Source: Sporosarcina ureae (GTDB lineage Bacteria > Bacillota > Bacilli > Bacillales_A > Planococcaceae). From it: DNA of 64,000 nt. Below are positions 51,012-60,363 of the stretch, one piece after another (the stretch's first letter is position 1; every line of letters starts with the position of its first letter). Location: contig NZ_CP015348.1 in NCBI RefSeq assembly GCF_002109325.1, positions 2,295,501 through 2,359,500 on the forward strand. The letters run 5' to 3'. Made by a program: the position numbers and the translations under genes. The notes under the pieces were generated by a model, which was not told the DNA's origin, searched no databases, and saw only the letters and a program-made list of their open reading frames with translations.

Positions 51012-54000
51012 ATGAAAAAGAGATTCGGATTGAATTATTTTAAACCCGTCGAGAGTTATTCCGGAAGTTGGTCAGTGCTAGAAGAGAAAAATCGTGATTG
51101 GGAAAACATGTACCGTCAACGCTGGTCGCATGACAAAGTAGTGCGCACGACACACGGCGTAAACTGTACAGGCTCATGTAGCTGGAAAGTTTTCGTCAAA
51201 AACGGCATTATCACATGGGAAAATCAGCAAATCGATTATCCTTCTTGTGGTCCAGATATGCCTGAATTTGAACCTCGTGGTTGTCCACGTGGCGCATCGT
51301 TTTCTTGGTATGAATACAGTCCACTGCGCGTGAAGTATCCTTATATAAGAGGGAAACTGTGGCGTATGTGGAACGAAGCACTTGAAGAAACGAAAGACCC
51401 GGTGAAAGCATGGACGTCAATCGTCGAAGATCCGGCGAAGTCCAATGAATACAAGAAAGCGCGCGGCAAAGGCGGTCACGTTCGAATTCATTGGCGTGAT
51501 GCGACGATGCTGATCGCAGCTCAACTCATCTATACGGTACAAAAATACGGTCCCGATCGCGTAGCTGGATTCACACCGATTCCTGCTATGTCGATGGTTA
51601 GTTATGCATCGGGCGCACGCTTCATTTCATTGCTCGGTGGCGAAATGCTCAGTTTCTATGACTGGTACGCAGATCTTCCACCGTCCTCTCCACAAATATG
51701 GGGGGAGCAGACGGACGTTCCAGAATCAAGTGACTGGTTTAACGCGGGCTACATCATTATGTGGGGCTCGAACGTTCCGCTTACCCGTACACCGGATGCG
51801 CACTTCATGACAGAAGTTCGCTATAAAGGAACGAAAGTCGTTTCCGTCGCGCCGGATTATGCGGAAAGCGTAACGCACGCAGACGACTGGATCGCAGCGA
51901 ACCCGGGAACAGATGCAGCGGTTGCTCAAGCGATGACACATGTCATTTTGGATGAATTCTATCAAAAACGTAAAGAACCGACATTTATAAACTATGCCAA
52001 ACAGTACACGGACATGCCGTTTTTAATTCTATTAGATCCGCATGAAGATTCATATAAAGCAGGCCGTTTCTTACGTGCAAGTGATCTTGGACAGCAGTCG
52101 CCACATGCTGAGTGGAAACCCGTGTTATTTGATGAAGCGAAAGATGAAATTATAGTTCCGAACGGCACGATGGGGCAGCGCTGGGAAGAAGATGTCAAGT
52201 GGAATCTGCAACTGGAAAATGCGGATGGCACCCGTGTTGAACCTGCATTATCCATTGAAAAGCATGCAGAGAAATGGCAAGAAATTCATTTCCCTTACTT
52301 TGATAACCGAGGAAACGGCACATTCAAGCGCCCAATCCCTGCGATGAAAGTTCAATTCGCAGACGGCACAGAGCGTTTAGTTGCGACAACATACGATGTC
52401 ATGCTGAGTCAGTACGGTGTCAATCGAATCGACAGTGAGCTAGAAGCGACAGGGTATGACGACGTGACGTCTATCTATACGCCGGCTTGGCAAGAAGCGA
52501 TCACGAACGTTAAACCTGAACTCGTTACGCAAATCGCAATGGAATTCGCACAAAACGCCATCGACACAGGCGGTCGTTCCATGATCATCATGGGAGCGGG
52601 AATCAATCACTGGTTCAACAGTGATACGATCTACCGCGCGATTCTTAATCTTGTAACATTGACGGCTTCACAAGGAGTCAACGGCGGAGGCTGGGCGCAT
52701 TACGTAGGACAAGAGAAATGTCGTCCGATTGAAGGCTGGAGCACGATTGCCTTTGCGAAAGACTGGCAAGGTCCGCCGCGTCTGCAAAATGCGACTTCAT
52801 TCTTCTACTTTGCGACCGATCAATGGAAGTACGAAGAAGCGGGTACGGATACACTCATGTCACCGCTCGGTGGAGAAGCGCGTTACCAGCATCCGGCAGA
52901 CTATAACGTACTTGCAGCGCGTCTCGGCTGGTTGCCATCGTATCCACAGTTCAATAAAAATAGTTTAATGCTTGTGGAAGAAGCGGCGAAGCTTGGGAAG
53001 ACCGATACAAAAGAAATCGTTTCGCATGTTGTCGATCAGTTGAAATCAGGCGAACTACAATTTGCGGCAGAAGATCCAGGTGCACCAGAAAACTTCCCAC
53101 GTTCATTATTTGTCTGGCGTTCGAACTTGATCTCCAGTTCGGCAAAAGGGCAGGAATACTTCATGCGACACTTACTCGGTGCTTCAGACGGCTTGCTTGC
53201 AACGCCGAACGAAGATATGAAACCGAAAGAAATGGTTTGGCGCGATGACGTGGAAGGAAAGCTTGATTTACTCGTAGCACTCGATTTCCGTATGACGGCG
53301 ACACCGCTTTATGCAGACATCGTGTTACCAGCTGCTACATGGTACGAGAAAGTGGATCTGTCTTCAACAGACATGCACCCATTCGTCCACCCGTTCAATC
53401 CAGCAGTCAATCCATTATGGGAATCAAAATCGGATTGGGATATTTACCGCGAGATCGCGAAAACATTCTCAACACTTGCGGAAACGCATTTGCCGGGCGT
53501 CTACAAAGACTTGGTCACATCACCGTTAGCACATGACTCTGTTCAGGAAATTGCGCAGCCGATGGGCGAAGTGCATGACTGGAGTAAAGGTGAAATTGAA
53601 GCGATCCCTGGTAAAACGATGCCAGGCATGACGATTGTCGAACGCGACTTCACAAAAATCTATGATAAATACATTACACTCGGACCGCTATTATCCACAG
53701 GGAAAACCGGCGCACACGGCGTCAGCTTCTCGGTAGCTGATGAGTACGAAATGATGAAAGGAATCAACGGTGTATATGACGACGATACCGTAAAAGACGG
53801 TTTGCCGAAATTGTACACAGCGAAACACGCAGCAGAAGCGATGTTGACACTGTCTTCCGCAACGAACGGCCGTGTATCGCAAAAAGCGTTTGAAGCGGCA
53901 GAGCACGATACGGGCATGGAGCTAAAAGACATCTCGGCAGACCGCGCAGCGGAGCGATTCACATTCGCAAGTATTACCGCGCAACCGCGTGAAGTCATTC

Positions 54001-54686
54001 CGACACCAGTCTTTAGTGGTTCCAATAAACTCGGTCGACGCTACTCGCCATTTACAACGAATATCGAACGACTTGTACCATTCCGTACATTGACGGGCAG
54101 ACAGCATTTCTACGTCGATCACGAATTATTCCTTGGATTTGGTGAAGCATTGCCAGTCTATAAACCAACACTTCCGCCATTCGTCTTTGCGGATCGGGAT
54201 GCAGAAATTAAAGGCGGACAAGATGCACTCGTCCTTCGTTACTTAACACCGCACGGTAAGTGGAATATCCACTCGACGTACCAAGACAATCAGCACATGC
54301 TGACATTGTTCCGCGGAGGTCCGACTGTCTGGTTATCAAATCTCGACGCAGAAGAGCATGGAATCGACGACAATGCTTGGCTTGAAGTGTACAACCGAAA
54401 CGGCGTCGTCAATGCACGTGCCGTCGTCAGTCACAGAATGCCTAAAGGTACGATGTTCATGTACCATGCACAGGATAAGCATATTCAGATGCCTGGCTCG
54501 GAAATTACCGAGCAACGCGGAGGAAGCCATAATGCACCGACGCGAATTCACATGAAGCCGACTCAAATGGTAGGCGGCTACGCACAGCTCAGTTATGGAT
54601 TCAACTACTACGGACCGATCGGTAATCAACGTGATGTCTACGTCGCAGTCCGTAAGATGAAGGAGGTCAACTGGCTTGAAAATTAA
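51012..54686 (+). CDS. narG: Respiratory nitrate reductase alpha subunit
   Basis: 1224 residues, the normal NarG length. The N-terminal HGVNCTGSCSWKV and later Cys bind the FS0 [4Fe-4S] cluster (His48, Cys52, Cys56), and the molybdenum ligand Asp lies in DWYADLPPSSPQIWGEQTD near residue 220. Molybdopterin-binding motifs run throughout (e.g. WNIHSTYQDNQHMLTLFRGG). It reduces nitrate to nitrite on the cytoplasmic side as part of NarGHI. AGAAGGAGTGG lies 12 bases upstream of the ATG. Two GGGN4CCC palindromes upstream may serve nitrate/oxygen control. Confidence 0.97.
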   Translation: MKKRFGLNYFKPVESYSGSWSVLEEKNRDWENMYRQRWSHDKVVRTTHGVNCTGSCSWKVFVKNGIITWENQQIDYPSCGPDMPEFEPRGCPRGASFSWYEYSPLRVKYPYIRGKLWRMWNEALEETKDPVKAWTSIVEDPAKSNEYKKARGKGGHVRIHWRDATMLIAAQLIYTVQKYGPDRVAGFTPIPAMSMVSYASGARFISLLGGEMLSFYDWYADLPPSSPQIWGEQTDVPESSDWFNAGYIIMWGSNVPLTRTPDAHFMTEVRYKGTKVVSVAPDYAESVTHADDWIAANPGTDAAVAQAMTHVILDEFYQKRKEPTFINYAKQYTDMPFLILLDPHEDSYKAGRFLRASDLGQQSPHAEWKPVLFDEAKDEIIVPNGTMGQRWEEDVKWNLQLENADGTRVEPALSIEKHAEKWQEIHFPYFDNRGNGTFKRPIPAMKVQFADGTERLVATTYDVMLSQYGVNRIDSELEATGYDDVTSIYTPAWQEAITNVKPELVTQIAMEFAQNAIDTGGRSMIIMGAGINHWFNSDTIYRAILNLVTLTASQGVNGGGWAHYVGQEKCRPIEGWSTIAFAKDWQGPPRLQNATSFFYFATDQWKYEEAGTDTLMSPLGGEARYQHPADYNVLAARLGWLPSYPQFNKNSLMLVEEAAKLGKTDTKEIVSHVVDQLKSGELQFAAEDPGAPENFPRSLFVWRSNLISSSAKGQEYFMRHLLGASDGLLATPNEDMKPKEMVWRDDVEGKLDLLVALDFRMTATPLYADIVLPAATWYEKVDLSSTDMHPFVHPFNPAVNPLWESKSDWDIYREIAKTFSTLAETHLPGVYKDLVTSPLAHDSVQEIAQPMGEVHDWSKGEIEAIPGKTMPGMTIVERDFTKIYDKYITLGPLLSTGKTGAHGVSFSVADEYEMMKGINGVYDDDTVKDGLPKLYTAKHAAEAMLTLSSATNGRVSQKAFEAAEHDTGMELKDISADRAAERFTFASITAQPREVIPTPVFSGSNKLGRRYSPFTTNIERLVPFRTLTGRQHFYVDHELFLGFGEALPVYKPTLPPFVFADRDAEIKGGQDALVLRYLTPHGKWNIHSTYQDNQHMLTLFRGGPTVWLSNLDAEEHGIDDNAWLEVYNRNGVVNARAVVSHRMPKGTMFMYHAQDKHIQMPGSEITEQRGGSHNAPTRIHMKPTQMVGGYAQLSYGFNYYGPIGNQRDVYVAVRKMKEVNWLEN

Positions 54687-56292
54687 AGCACAGGTTGCAA
54701 TGGTGATGAACTTAGACAAGTGTATTGGGTGTCATACGTGTAGTGTGACGTGTAAAACGACATGGACGAACCGCGAAGGTGCCGAGTATATGTGGTTCAA
54801 TAACGTTGAAACAAAACCGGGGATCGGCTACCCGAAACGTTGGGAAGACCAGGAACTCTATAAGGGTGGCTGGCAGTTGCGAAAAGGAAAGCTTGAACTG
54901 AAATCGGGTTCAAAGCTTTCGAAAATCGCATTAGGGAAGATCTTCTACAACCCGGATATGCCTGAAATGAAAGATTACTATGAGCCTTGGACATACGACT
55001 ATGAAAAGTTAACATCTGCACCGGATCAAGAACATACGCCGGTTGCACGTGCAAAGTCTGTCATCACGGGTGAATACATGGATCCGGAGTGGGGCCCGAA
55101 CTGGGAAGATCAGTTAGCAGGCGCTCATATCACGGGACCAACTGACCCGAATATCGAGAAAATTGAAGAAGAAATCAAATTTAACTTTGAACAAGCGTTC
55201 ATGATGTACTTGCCACGACTATGCGAACACTGTTTGAATCCAAGTTGTGTAGCATCTTGTCCTTCAGGTGCCATGTACAAGCGTGACGAGGACGGAATCG
55301 TTCTTGTCGATCAGGATGCGTGTCGTGGCTGGCGTTACTGTATGACCGGTTGTCCGTACAAGAAAGTCTACTTCAACTGGAAAACGAATAAAGCAGAGAA
55401 ATGTACATTCTGTTTCCCACGAGTGGAATCTGGTTTACCAACAGTCTGTTCGGAAACATGTACAGGCCGAATCCGTTATTTAGGTGTTTTGCTTTACGAC
55501 GCAGACCGCGTACAGGAAGCGGCATCTACACCGGATCCAAAAGATTTATACCAAGCGCAGTGTGATTTGTTCTTAGATCCACATGATCCTGAAATCATCG
55601 AGCAAGCAATCAACGATGGCATTTCTGAGGATTGGATTGACGCAGCACAGAACTCACCTGTTTATAAGTTAGCGATCGAGTACAAGTTAGCATTCCCATT
55701 GCACCCAGAATACCGGACGTTGCCGATGGTATGGTATGTTCCACCGCTTAGCCCGATCATGAACTACTTTGAAGGGAAAGACTCTATCAAAAATCCCGAC
55801 ATGATTTTCCCCGCTATCGAAGAAATGCGAATTCCGCTTCAGTATTTGGCGAATATGCTAACGGCTGGAGATGTAGATATTGTCAAAGGAGGTTTGCAAC
55901 GTATGGCGATGATGCGTTCATACATGCGTGCAGTTTCTTCCGGCAAAGACTTCGACGAATCCAAACTAGAACGCGTTGGATTGACTGCCAAACAGACGAA
56001 GCAAATGTATCGTTTGCTGGCCATTGCAAAATATGAAGATCGTTTTGTAATTCCGACTTCACATAAAGAGAGTCAGATGAACGTGTACCGTTCCCAAGGT
56101 TCTGCAGGATATGACGGCATGGGTACGTATGGCGAACAAGCACCTGCCCAAAACCCATATTCCTCATTCTCCGTAATGGGCTCGGACGGAGGTTGTGACG
56201 GTTGCGGTCCTGTAACACCAGGAGCAGCTCCAGTGAAAACAGGCAAGCAAATCTATGAAGAGAATTTCTATGGGGGGATCTGGCGTGATTAA
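54676..56292 (+). CDS. narH: Respiratory nitrate reductase beta subunit
   Basis: 538 residues from TTG 54676, behind AAGGAGG and overlapping the narG end by 11 bases. Four iron-sulfur centres: CIGCHTCSVTCK (Cys16, 19, 22, 26), CEHCLNPSCVASCPSG, CRGWRYCMTGCPYKK (with Trp in place of one Cys, as in the [3Fe-4S] cluster of NarH) and CTFCFPR...CSETC. It passes electrons from NarI to NarG. The last ~50 residues are Gly/Pro-rich with a CDGCGP tail. Confidence 0.97.
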   Translation: MKIKAQVAMVMNLDKCIGCHTCSVTCKTTWTNREGAEYMWFNNVETKPGIGYPKRWEDQELYKGGWQLRKGKLELKSGSKLSKIALGKIFYNPDMPEMKDYYEPWTYDYEKLTSAPDQEHTPVARAKSVITGEYMDPEWGPNWEDQLAGAHITGPTDPNIEKIEEEIKFNFEQAFMMYLPRLCEHCLNPSCVASCPSGAMYKRDEDGIVLVDQDACRGWRYCMTGCPYKKVYFNWKTNKAEKCTFCFPRVESGLPTVCSETCTGRIRYLGVLLYDADRVQEAASTPDPKDLYQAQCDLFLDPHDPEIIEQAINDGISEDWIDAAQNSPVYKLAIEYKLAFPLHPEYRTLPMVWYVPPLSPIMNYFEGKDSIKNPDMIFPAIEEMRIPLQYLANMLTAGDVDIVKGGLQRMAMMRSYMRAVSSGKDFDESKLERVGLTAKQTKQMYRLLAIAKYEDRFVIPTSHKESQMNVYRSQGSAGYDGMGTYGEQAPAQNPYSSFSVMGSDGGCDGCGPVTPGAAPVKTGKQIYEENFYGGIWRD

Positions 56293-56854
56293 TCTTGATC
56301 TCTTATATGAAAAGAAGCATATCTTCGGCTTTTTCTCCCATCAACTGAACTACCCGGAAAAGCTGACATTCCATCCAGATATGTGGAATGAGTATGTCAC
56401 AGAAGATGCTGCAGGTTACGAGGACCTGCAGCTCTACTGGGAGACAATGCAAACGTACAGTTTGGATGAAATACAAGAGATGTACACGTACACATTCGAT
56501 TTCCAAAAAGACGCTACGTTGTTTATGACTTATGTGAAATTTGCAGACTCGAAAGAGCGCGGTCAGACACTGGCGCAGTTAAAAGTGTTATACGAAATGT
56601 TCGGGCTCGAAATGCCGGATGAAGAACTATCTGACTTGCTTCCGTTAATGTGTGAATTTATTTATGCAGCTGAATGGAAGGGAGATCCGCGAGCGCAACA
56701 GAGCTTCACGATGTTGCTTGCGGTCATCGAGGACGGTTCGTATTTCTTGATGAAAGCACTTGAGAAGTATGAAAGTCCGTGGCTTCATTTGATCCGTGCA
56801 CTGCGTGAAACATGTAAATCATGTATTCAACGGGAGGTTTCCGCTAATGACTAG
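56285..56854 (+). CDS. narJ: Nitrate reductase assembly chaperone NarJ
   Basis: 189 residues from GTG 56285, five bases after GGGGGGA, overlapping the narH stop. An all-helical TorD/NarJ-type chaperone: LDLLYEKKHIFGFFSHQLNY at the start, FADSKERGQTLAQLKVLYEMFG in the middle. It helps insert the molybdenum cofactor into NarG before membrane docking. Its end overlaps the narI start. Confidence 0.9.
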   Translation: MINLDLLYEKKHIFGFFSHQLNYPEKLTFHPDMWNEYVTEDAAGYEDLQLYWETMQTYSLDEIQEMYTYTFDFQKDATLFMTYVKFADSKERGQTLAQLKVLYEMFGLEMPDEELSDLLPLMCEFIYAAEWKGDPRAQQSFTMLLAVIEDGSYFLMKALEKYESPWLHLIRALRETCKSCIQREVSAND

Positions 56855-57542
56855 TCAATTTTTGTGGGTCATTTTTCCTTACATCTGTATCGCAGTATTT
56901 ATTGTAGGACATATTTTCCGCTATAAGAACGATCAATTCGGCTGGACCGCGAAGTCGAGTGAGTTCATCGAGAAGAAGCAATTGATGATCGGTAGTTTGC
57001 TGTTTCATATCGGAATCTTCCCCGTCATTTTAGGGCATGTGGCGGGACTTGGGATTCCTAAAGAATGGACACGCGCAATGGGAATCAGTGACCATATGTA
57101 CCATATTGGTGCTGTATGGGGTGGCGGATTCTTTGGAGTCGTGACGTTCGTTGGAATGATTATTTTAACATCCCGTCGTTTCACGATAAAAAACGTACGC
57201 AAGCTATCTTCTAGATCGGACTTAATCGTCAACTCGTTGTTGCTGTTCATCGTATTCCTCGGTGTCTACAGCTCCTTGATCACGAACACGATGACGCCGG
57301 GATTTGATTACCGTGATACGATTTCAGTCTGGTTCAGGTCCTTACTGATTTTCCAACCGGAAGCCGCGTTCATGGCGTCTGTTCCCATTATGTTTAAGCT
57401 TCACGTTTTGACAGGATTCCTCATTTTCGCGATGTGGCCATTCACGCGCCTTGTGCACGTTTGGAGTGTGCCGTTGAATTATGTGGGCAGAAGTTATATT
57501 CTATATAGAAAACATCAGCCGACCAAACAGTCACCTCGTTAA
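56847..57542 (+). CDS. narI: Respiratory nitrate reductase gamma subunit (cytochrome b)
   Basis: 231 residues from ATG 56847, with GGGAGG upstream; earlier in-frame codons belong to narJ. Five helices; heme ligand His residues are in SLLFHIGIFPVILGHVAG and MFKLHVLTGFLIFAMWPFTRLVHVW. It takes electrons from menaquinol and hands them to NarH, anchoring the complex. Last gene of narGHJI. Confidence 0.95.
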   Translation: MTSQFLWVIFPYICIAVFIVGHIFRYKNDQFGWTAKSSEFIEKKQLMIGSLLFHIGIFPVILGHVAGLGIPKEWTRAMGISDHMYHIGAVWGGGFFGVVTFVGMIILTSRRFTIKNVRKLSSRSDLIVNSLLLFIVFLGVYSSLITNTMTPGFDYRDTISVWFRSLLIFQPEAAFMASVPIMFKLHVLTGFLIFAMWPFTRLVHVWSVPLNYVGRSYILYRKHQPTKQSPR

Positions 57543-57572
57543 GCGAATGATGAATAATAGGAGATCATATCT

Positions 57573-58052
57573 ATGACGGGACAACCAAATAGTAATTTCC
57601 AACTAGCGATCGACGAATTGAAAGAAACGCTTCATGCCGATTTCATTGCTCTAGCGTTAGTGGATTTACAGAAGAACCACCACGAATTAAAGTGGCGATA
57701 TGTCACGGGGAATATAAGTTTACGCTATCGTAGAATTGTTCTTCATTCAGGTAAAGGTATAGCAGGGAGCGTTTTCAAAACAGGTAAGCCTCTGAGAATC
57801 GAAAATGTGGAGACGTCCGTAAAGTATCAGGATTTATATAACTATCCCATAATCGTATTTGAAAAGCTGAAGAGTTTTGGCGCGATTCCTTTGTTTCAAG
57901 AGGATCATGTGCAAGGTGTGCTACTGATCAGCTACCGTGAAGTGAATCGGTTGACGGCTGAAAAGTTTGAGGAATTTAGGCGCGTAGTAGGACCTCAATT
58001 CGGACCGTTTCACATGAAGGAGCGATTGAAAGATGACTATATTGAACAATGA
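57573..58052 (+). CDS. nreA: Nitrate receptor NreA (GAF domain)
   Basis: 159 residues behind ATAGGAG. A single GAF domain (KGIAGSVFKTGKPLRIEN, then GAIPLFQEDHVQGVLLI) of NreA type. NreA binds nitrate and in its nitrate-free form inhibits the kinase NreB. Its end overlaps nreB by 20 bases, and it follows narI by 30 bases, so narGHJI-nreABC may be one transcript. Confidence 0.88.
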   Translation: MTGQPNSNFQLAIDELKETLHADFIALALVDLQKNHHELKWRYVTGNISLRYRRIVLHSGKGIAGSVFKTGKPLRIENVETSVKYQDLYNYPIIVFEKLKSFGAIPLFQEDHVQGVLLISYREVNRLTAEKFEEFRRVVGPQFGPFHMKERLKDDYIEQ

Positions 58053-59115
58053 CGAGTTAACCACTATGCTTCACAAACTATACGACTGCACGACGGAAGC
58101 TATGTTCTTTTTCGGCGCACGCGGTGAGATATTGTCAATGAACGAAGCGGCGAAAAGCATTATGGAGCCAGCGATCTATAGCAAAATGCAACGGGGCGAA
58201 GCAGATGCGATGTGTCTTACATGTCGAGGGTTTACAAGTGAAGACGAGCAAATGACATGTGTCTCGTGCTTTATGGAGAAACCACAGCAGACATTATCTT
58301 CATTCCAACTATACTTAGAGACGAAAGATGTAGGGTTACAACCGTATAGTGCGACGTATCAAATACTTGATAGGGAGCAAGAGATTTCTGTGCTAATGCT
58401 GCGTAATTTGACACGTCAAACGCAAACCTCAGAAGTTCTCCATCAAAAATTACGCATGCAACAAGTGATTTTAGCGCAGGAAAATGAACGCAAACGAATT
58501 TCACGCGAGTTACACGACAGTGTGGCGCAAGAAATGCTCAGTACGCTTGTCGACTTACGTGTACTGAAATACATGGGCATGAACGACAAAGCCCTCGATA
58601 AGTTGCGGCATACAGAAGGCTCATTAATGCGTTTACTCGATGAGATTCGTCATCTATCCGTTGAACTGCGACCAGCTGTACTCGATGACTTCGGATTGGA
58701 AGCAGCTTTTCGGACGCATATGAAGAATTTAGAGAAGAATTACGGATTATATATTCATTTGGAATCGAATTTGAAGAAAAGTCGCTATGACGGTGCGATT
58801 GAAACTGTTGCTTACCGTATTGGCCAAGAAGCGATTCTTAACGCCATGAAGTATGCGCAAGTAGAAGATGTCTTCTTGTATTTGGATGAAGTTGATAATC
58901 AGCTGCAAATAAAAGTCTGCGATGAAGGCGTGGGCTTCGATGTCAATGACTTTACACCGCAAGGCACGGGCCTCGGCTTATATGGCATGAGAGAACGGGT
59001 AGAACTAGTCGGCGGCAGTTTGACTATCATTTCCAGTCAACAAGACGGCACGACAGTTCAGGCAACTATTCCATTGAAGAAGGAGAGAGCAACGAGTGAA
59101 AATCATAATAGCTGA
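58033..59115 (+). CDS. nreB: Oxygen-sensing histidine kinase NreB
   Basis: 360 residues. The PAS region holds four Cys, C61, C64, C76 and C79 (CX2CX11CX2C), the same spacing as the [4Fe-4S] ligands of staphylococcal NreB. The HisKA_3 H box [14 protein letters not shown] has phospho-His161, followed by [19 protein letters not shown] and [15 protein letters not shown]. Oxygen destroys the cluster and silences the kinase; without oxygen it phosphorylates NreC. It is cytoplasmic, with AAGGAG upstream. Confidence 0.93.
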   Translation: MTILNNDELTTMLHKLYDCTTEAMFFFGARGEILSMNEAAKSIMEPAIYSKMQRGEADAMCLTCRGFTSEDEQMTCVSCFMEKPQQTLSSFQLYLETKDVGLQPYSATYQILDREQEISVLMLRNLTRQTQTSEVLHQKLRMQQVILAQENERKRISRELHDSVAQEMLSTLVDLRVLKYMGMNDKALDKLRHTEGSLMRLLDEIRHLSVELRPAVLDDFGLEAAFRTHMKNLEKNYGLYIHLESNLKKSRYDGAIETVAYRIGQEAILNAMKYAQVEDVFLYLDEVDNQLQIKVCDEGVGFDVNDFTPQGTGLGLYGMRERVELVGGSLTIISSQQDGTTVQATIPLKKERATSENHNS

Positions 59116-59746
59116 TGATCATGCAGTCGTCCGCACAGGTTTCATGCACATATTGAATTTCCAGGAGGATATGGAAGTCGTAGCAACAGCTGCAGATGGA
59201 TTGGAAGCGTATGAACTGGTTGCTAAACATAGACCGGATATTATTTTACTGGATCTAAGCATGCCTCCTGGACAAAGTGGATTAATTGCGACAGGCAAAA
59301 TTCATGAAGACTTCCCTGAAACGAAAATTGTTATTTTGACGATGTATGATGATGAGGAATATATGTTTCATGTATTGAAAAATGGTGCATCGGGCTATAT
59401 TTTAAAAAATGCTCCTGATGAAGAATTACTACATGCCATTCGTGAAGTGTATGATGGCGGCACGTACGTCCATCCATCGATGGCTACTTCGCTCGTGCGA
59501 GAGTTTGTGACAAAAGGGCCGAAAGAGGCAGATGAAGATGATCCGTTTAAGATTTTATCTAAACGCGAAATCGAGATCTTGCCACTTGTCGCAAAAGGGT
59601 ACGGCAATAAGGAAATTGCAGAAATGCTTTATATTTCCGTCAAGACTGTAGAAGCGCATAAAGCGAAAATGATGGACAAGTTGCAATTGAAGAGTCGTCC
59701 TGAACTCGTCGAATATGCGTTACGCAAGAAGTTTTTAAGTTTCTAA
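59096..59746 (+). CDS. nreC: Response regulator NreC
   Basis: 216 residues from GTG 59096, with AAGGAGAGAG upstream and a 20-base overlap with nreB. The receiver domain has phospho-Asp53 in LLDLSMPPG, and the C-terminal LuxR-type helix-turn-helix contains [20 protein letters not shown] and [16 protein letters not shown]. Phosphorylated NreC activates nitrate respiration genes. It is followed 15 bases later by a hemerythrin-like gene. Confidence 0.93.
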   Translation: MKIIIADDHAVVRTGFMHILNFQEDMEVVATAADGLEAYELVAKHRPDIILLDLSMPPGQSGLIATGKIHEDFPETKIVILTMYDDEEYMFHVLKNGASGYILKNAPDEELLHAIREVYDGGTYVHPSMATSLVREFVTKGPKEADEDDPFKILSKREIEILPLVAKGYGNKEIAEMLYISVKTVEAHKAKMMDKLQLKSRPELVEYALRKKFLSF

Positions 59747-59761
59747 CGATTGAGGTGAAGG

Positions 59762-60295
59762 ATGATGGTCAATACAGGACTTACGCATACGCTACCTGCA
59801 CTCCGCGTGCTTGAAAATGAACATCGCTTCCTAACGACTTTGATGGAGGAGTGGCATGCGATTGTACTGGACTTCGAGAATGATAGATTCACGCGTGACG
59901 AAGGTCTAGAAGTGCTTAAACGATTGCGTGTGTTAGTCGTTGAATTCATTGATCCGCTGAAGAATCATACGGAAAAGGAAGAGGAATTCCTATTTCCGAT
60001 GCTTGCGAAATATGTAGGCAGTGATCAAGGTCCGGTTCAAGCGGTGCAAGAAGAACATGACGAAATCGATGCGTTTATCGGACATTTTCTTCATCATACA
60101 AGAGGCGATCTATCGAAATTTACACTCGCTATGATGCAAGATGTCGTAAAAGATGCAGGCGAAGCGTTTGAAGTCATCATGATTCATTTTGTAAAAGAAG
60201 AAAACGTCATTTTCCCGATGGTATTATCGGTGTTACTTGCAAAAGAGCAAGATGAATTATTCGATCAATTATATACATCGATTCTACCGGAATAA
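59762..60295 (+). CDS. Hemerythrin-like HHE domain protein
   Basis: 177 residues; ATG 59762 or 59765. A four-helix HHE protein with likely di-iron ligands in LENEHRFL, NHTEKEEEFLFP, VQEEHDEID and IHFVKEENVIFP. Such proteins bind oxygen or nitric oxide, or serve in iron-sulfur repair. Placement right after nreABC and before narK suggests a part in handling oxygen or NO during nitrate respiration. Confidence 0.85.
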   Translation: MMVNTGLTHTLPALRVLENEHRFLTTLMEEWHAIVLDFENDRFTRDEGLEVLKRLRVLVVEFIDPLKNHTEKEEEFLFPMLAKYVGSDQGPVQAVQEEHDEIDAFIGHFLHHTRGDLSKFTLAMMQDVVKDAGEAFEVIMIHFVKEENVIFPMVLSVLLAKEQDELFDQLYTSILPE

Positions 60296-60363
60296 TAAAA
60301 GTGAAATCTTATAAAAGAGTAAGTGGGTAGTTTTGCAACTAACTTTAGATTGGATGGATTCCT

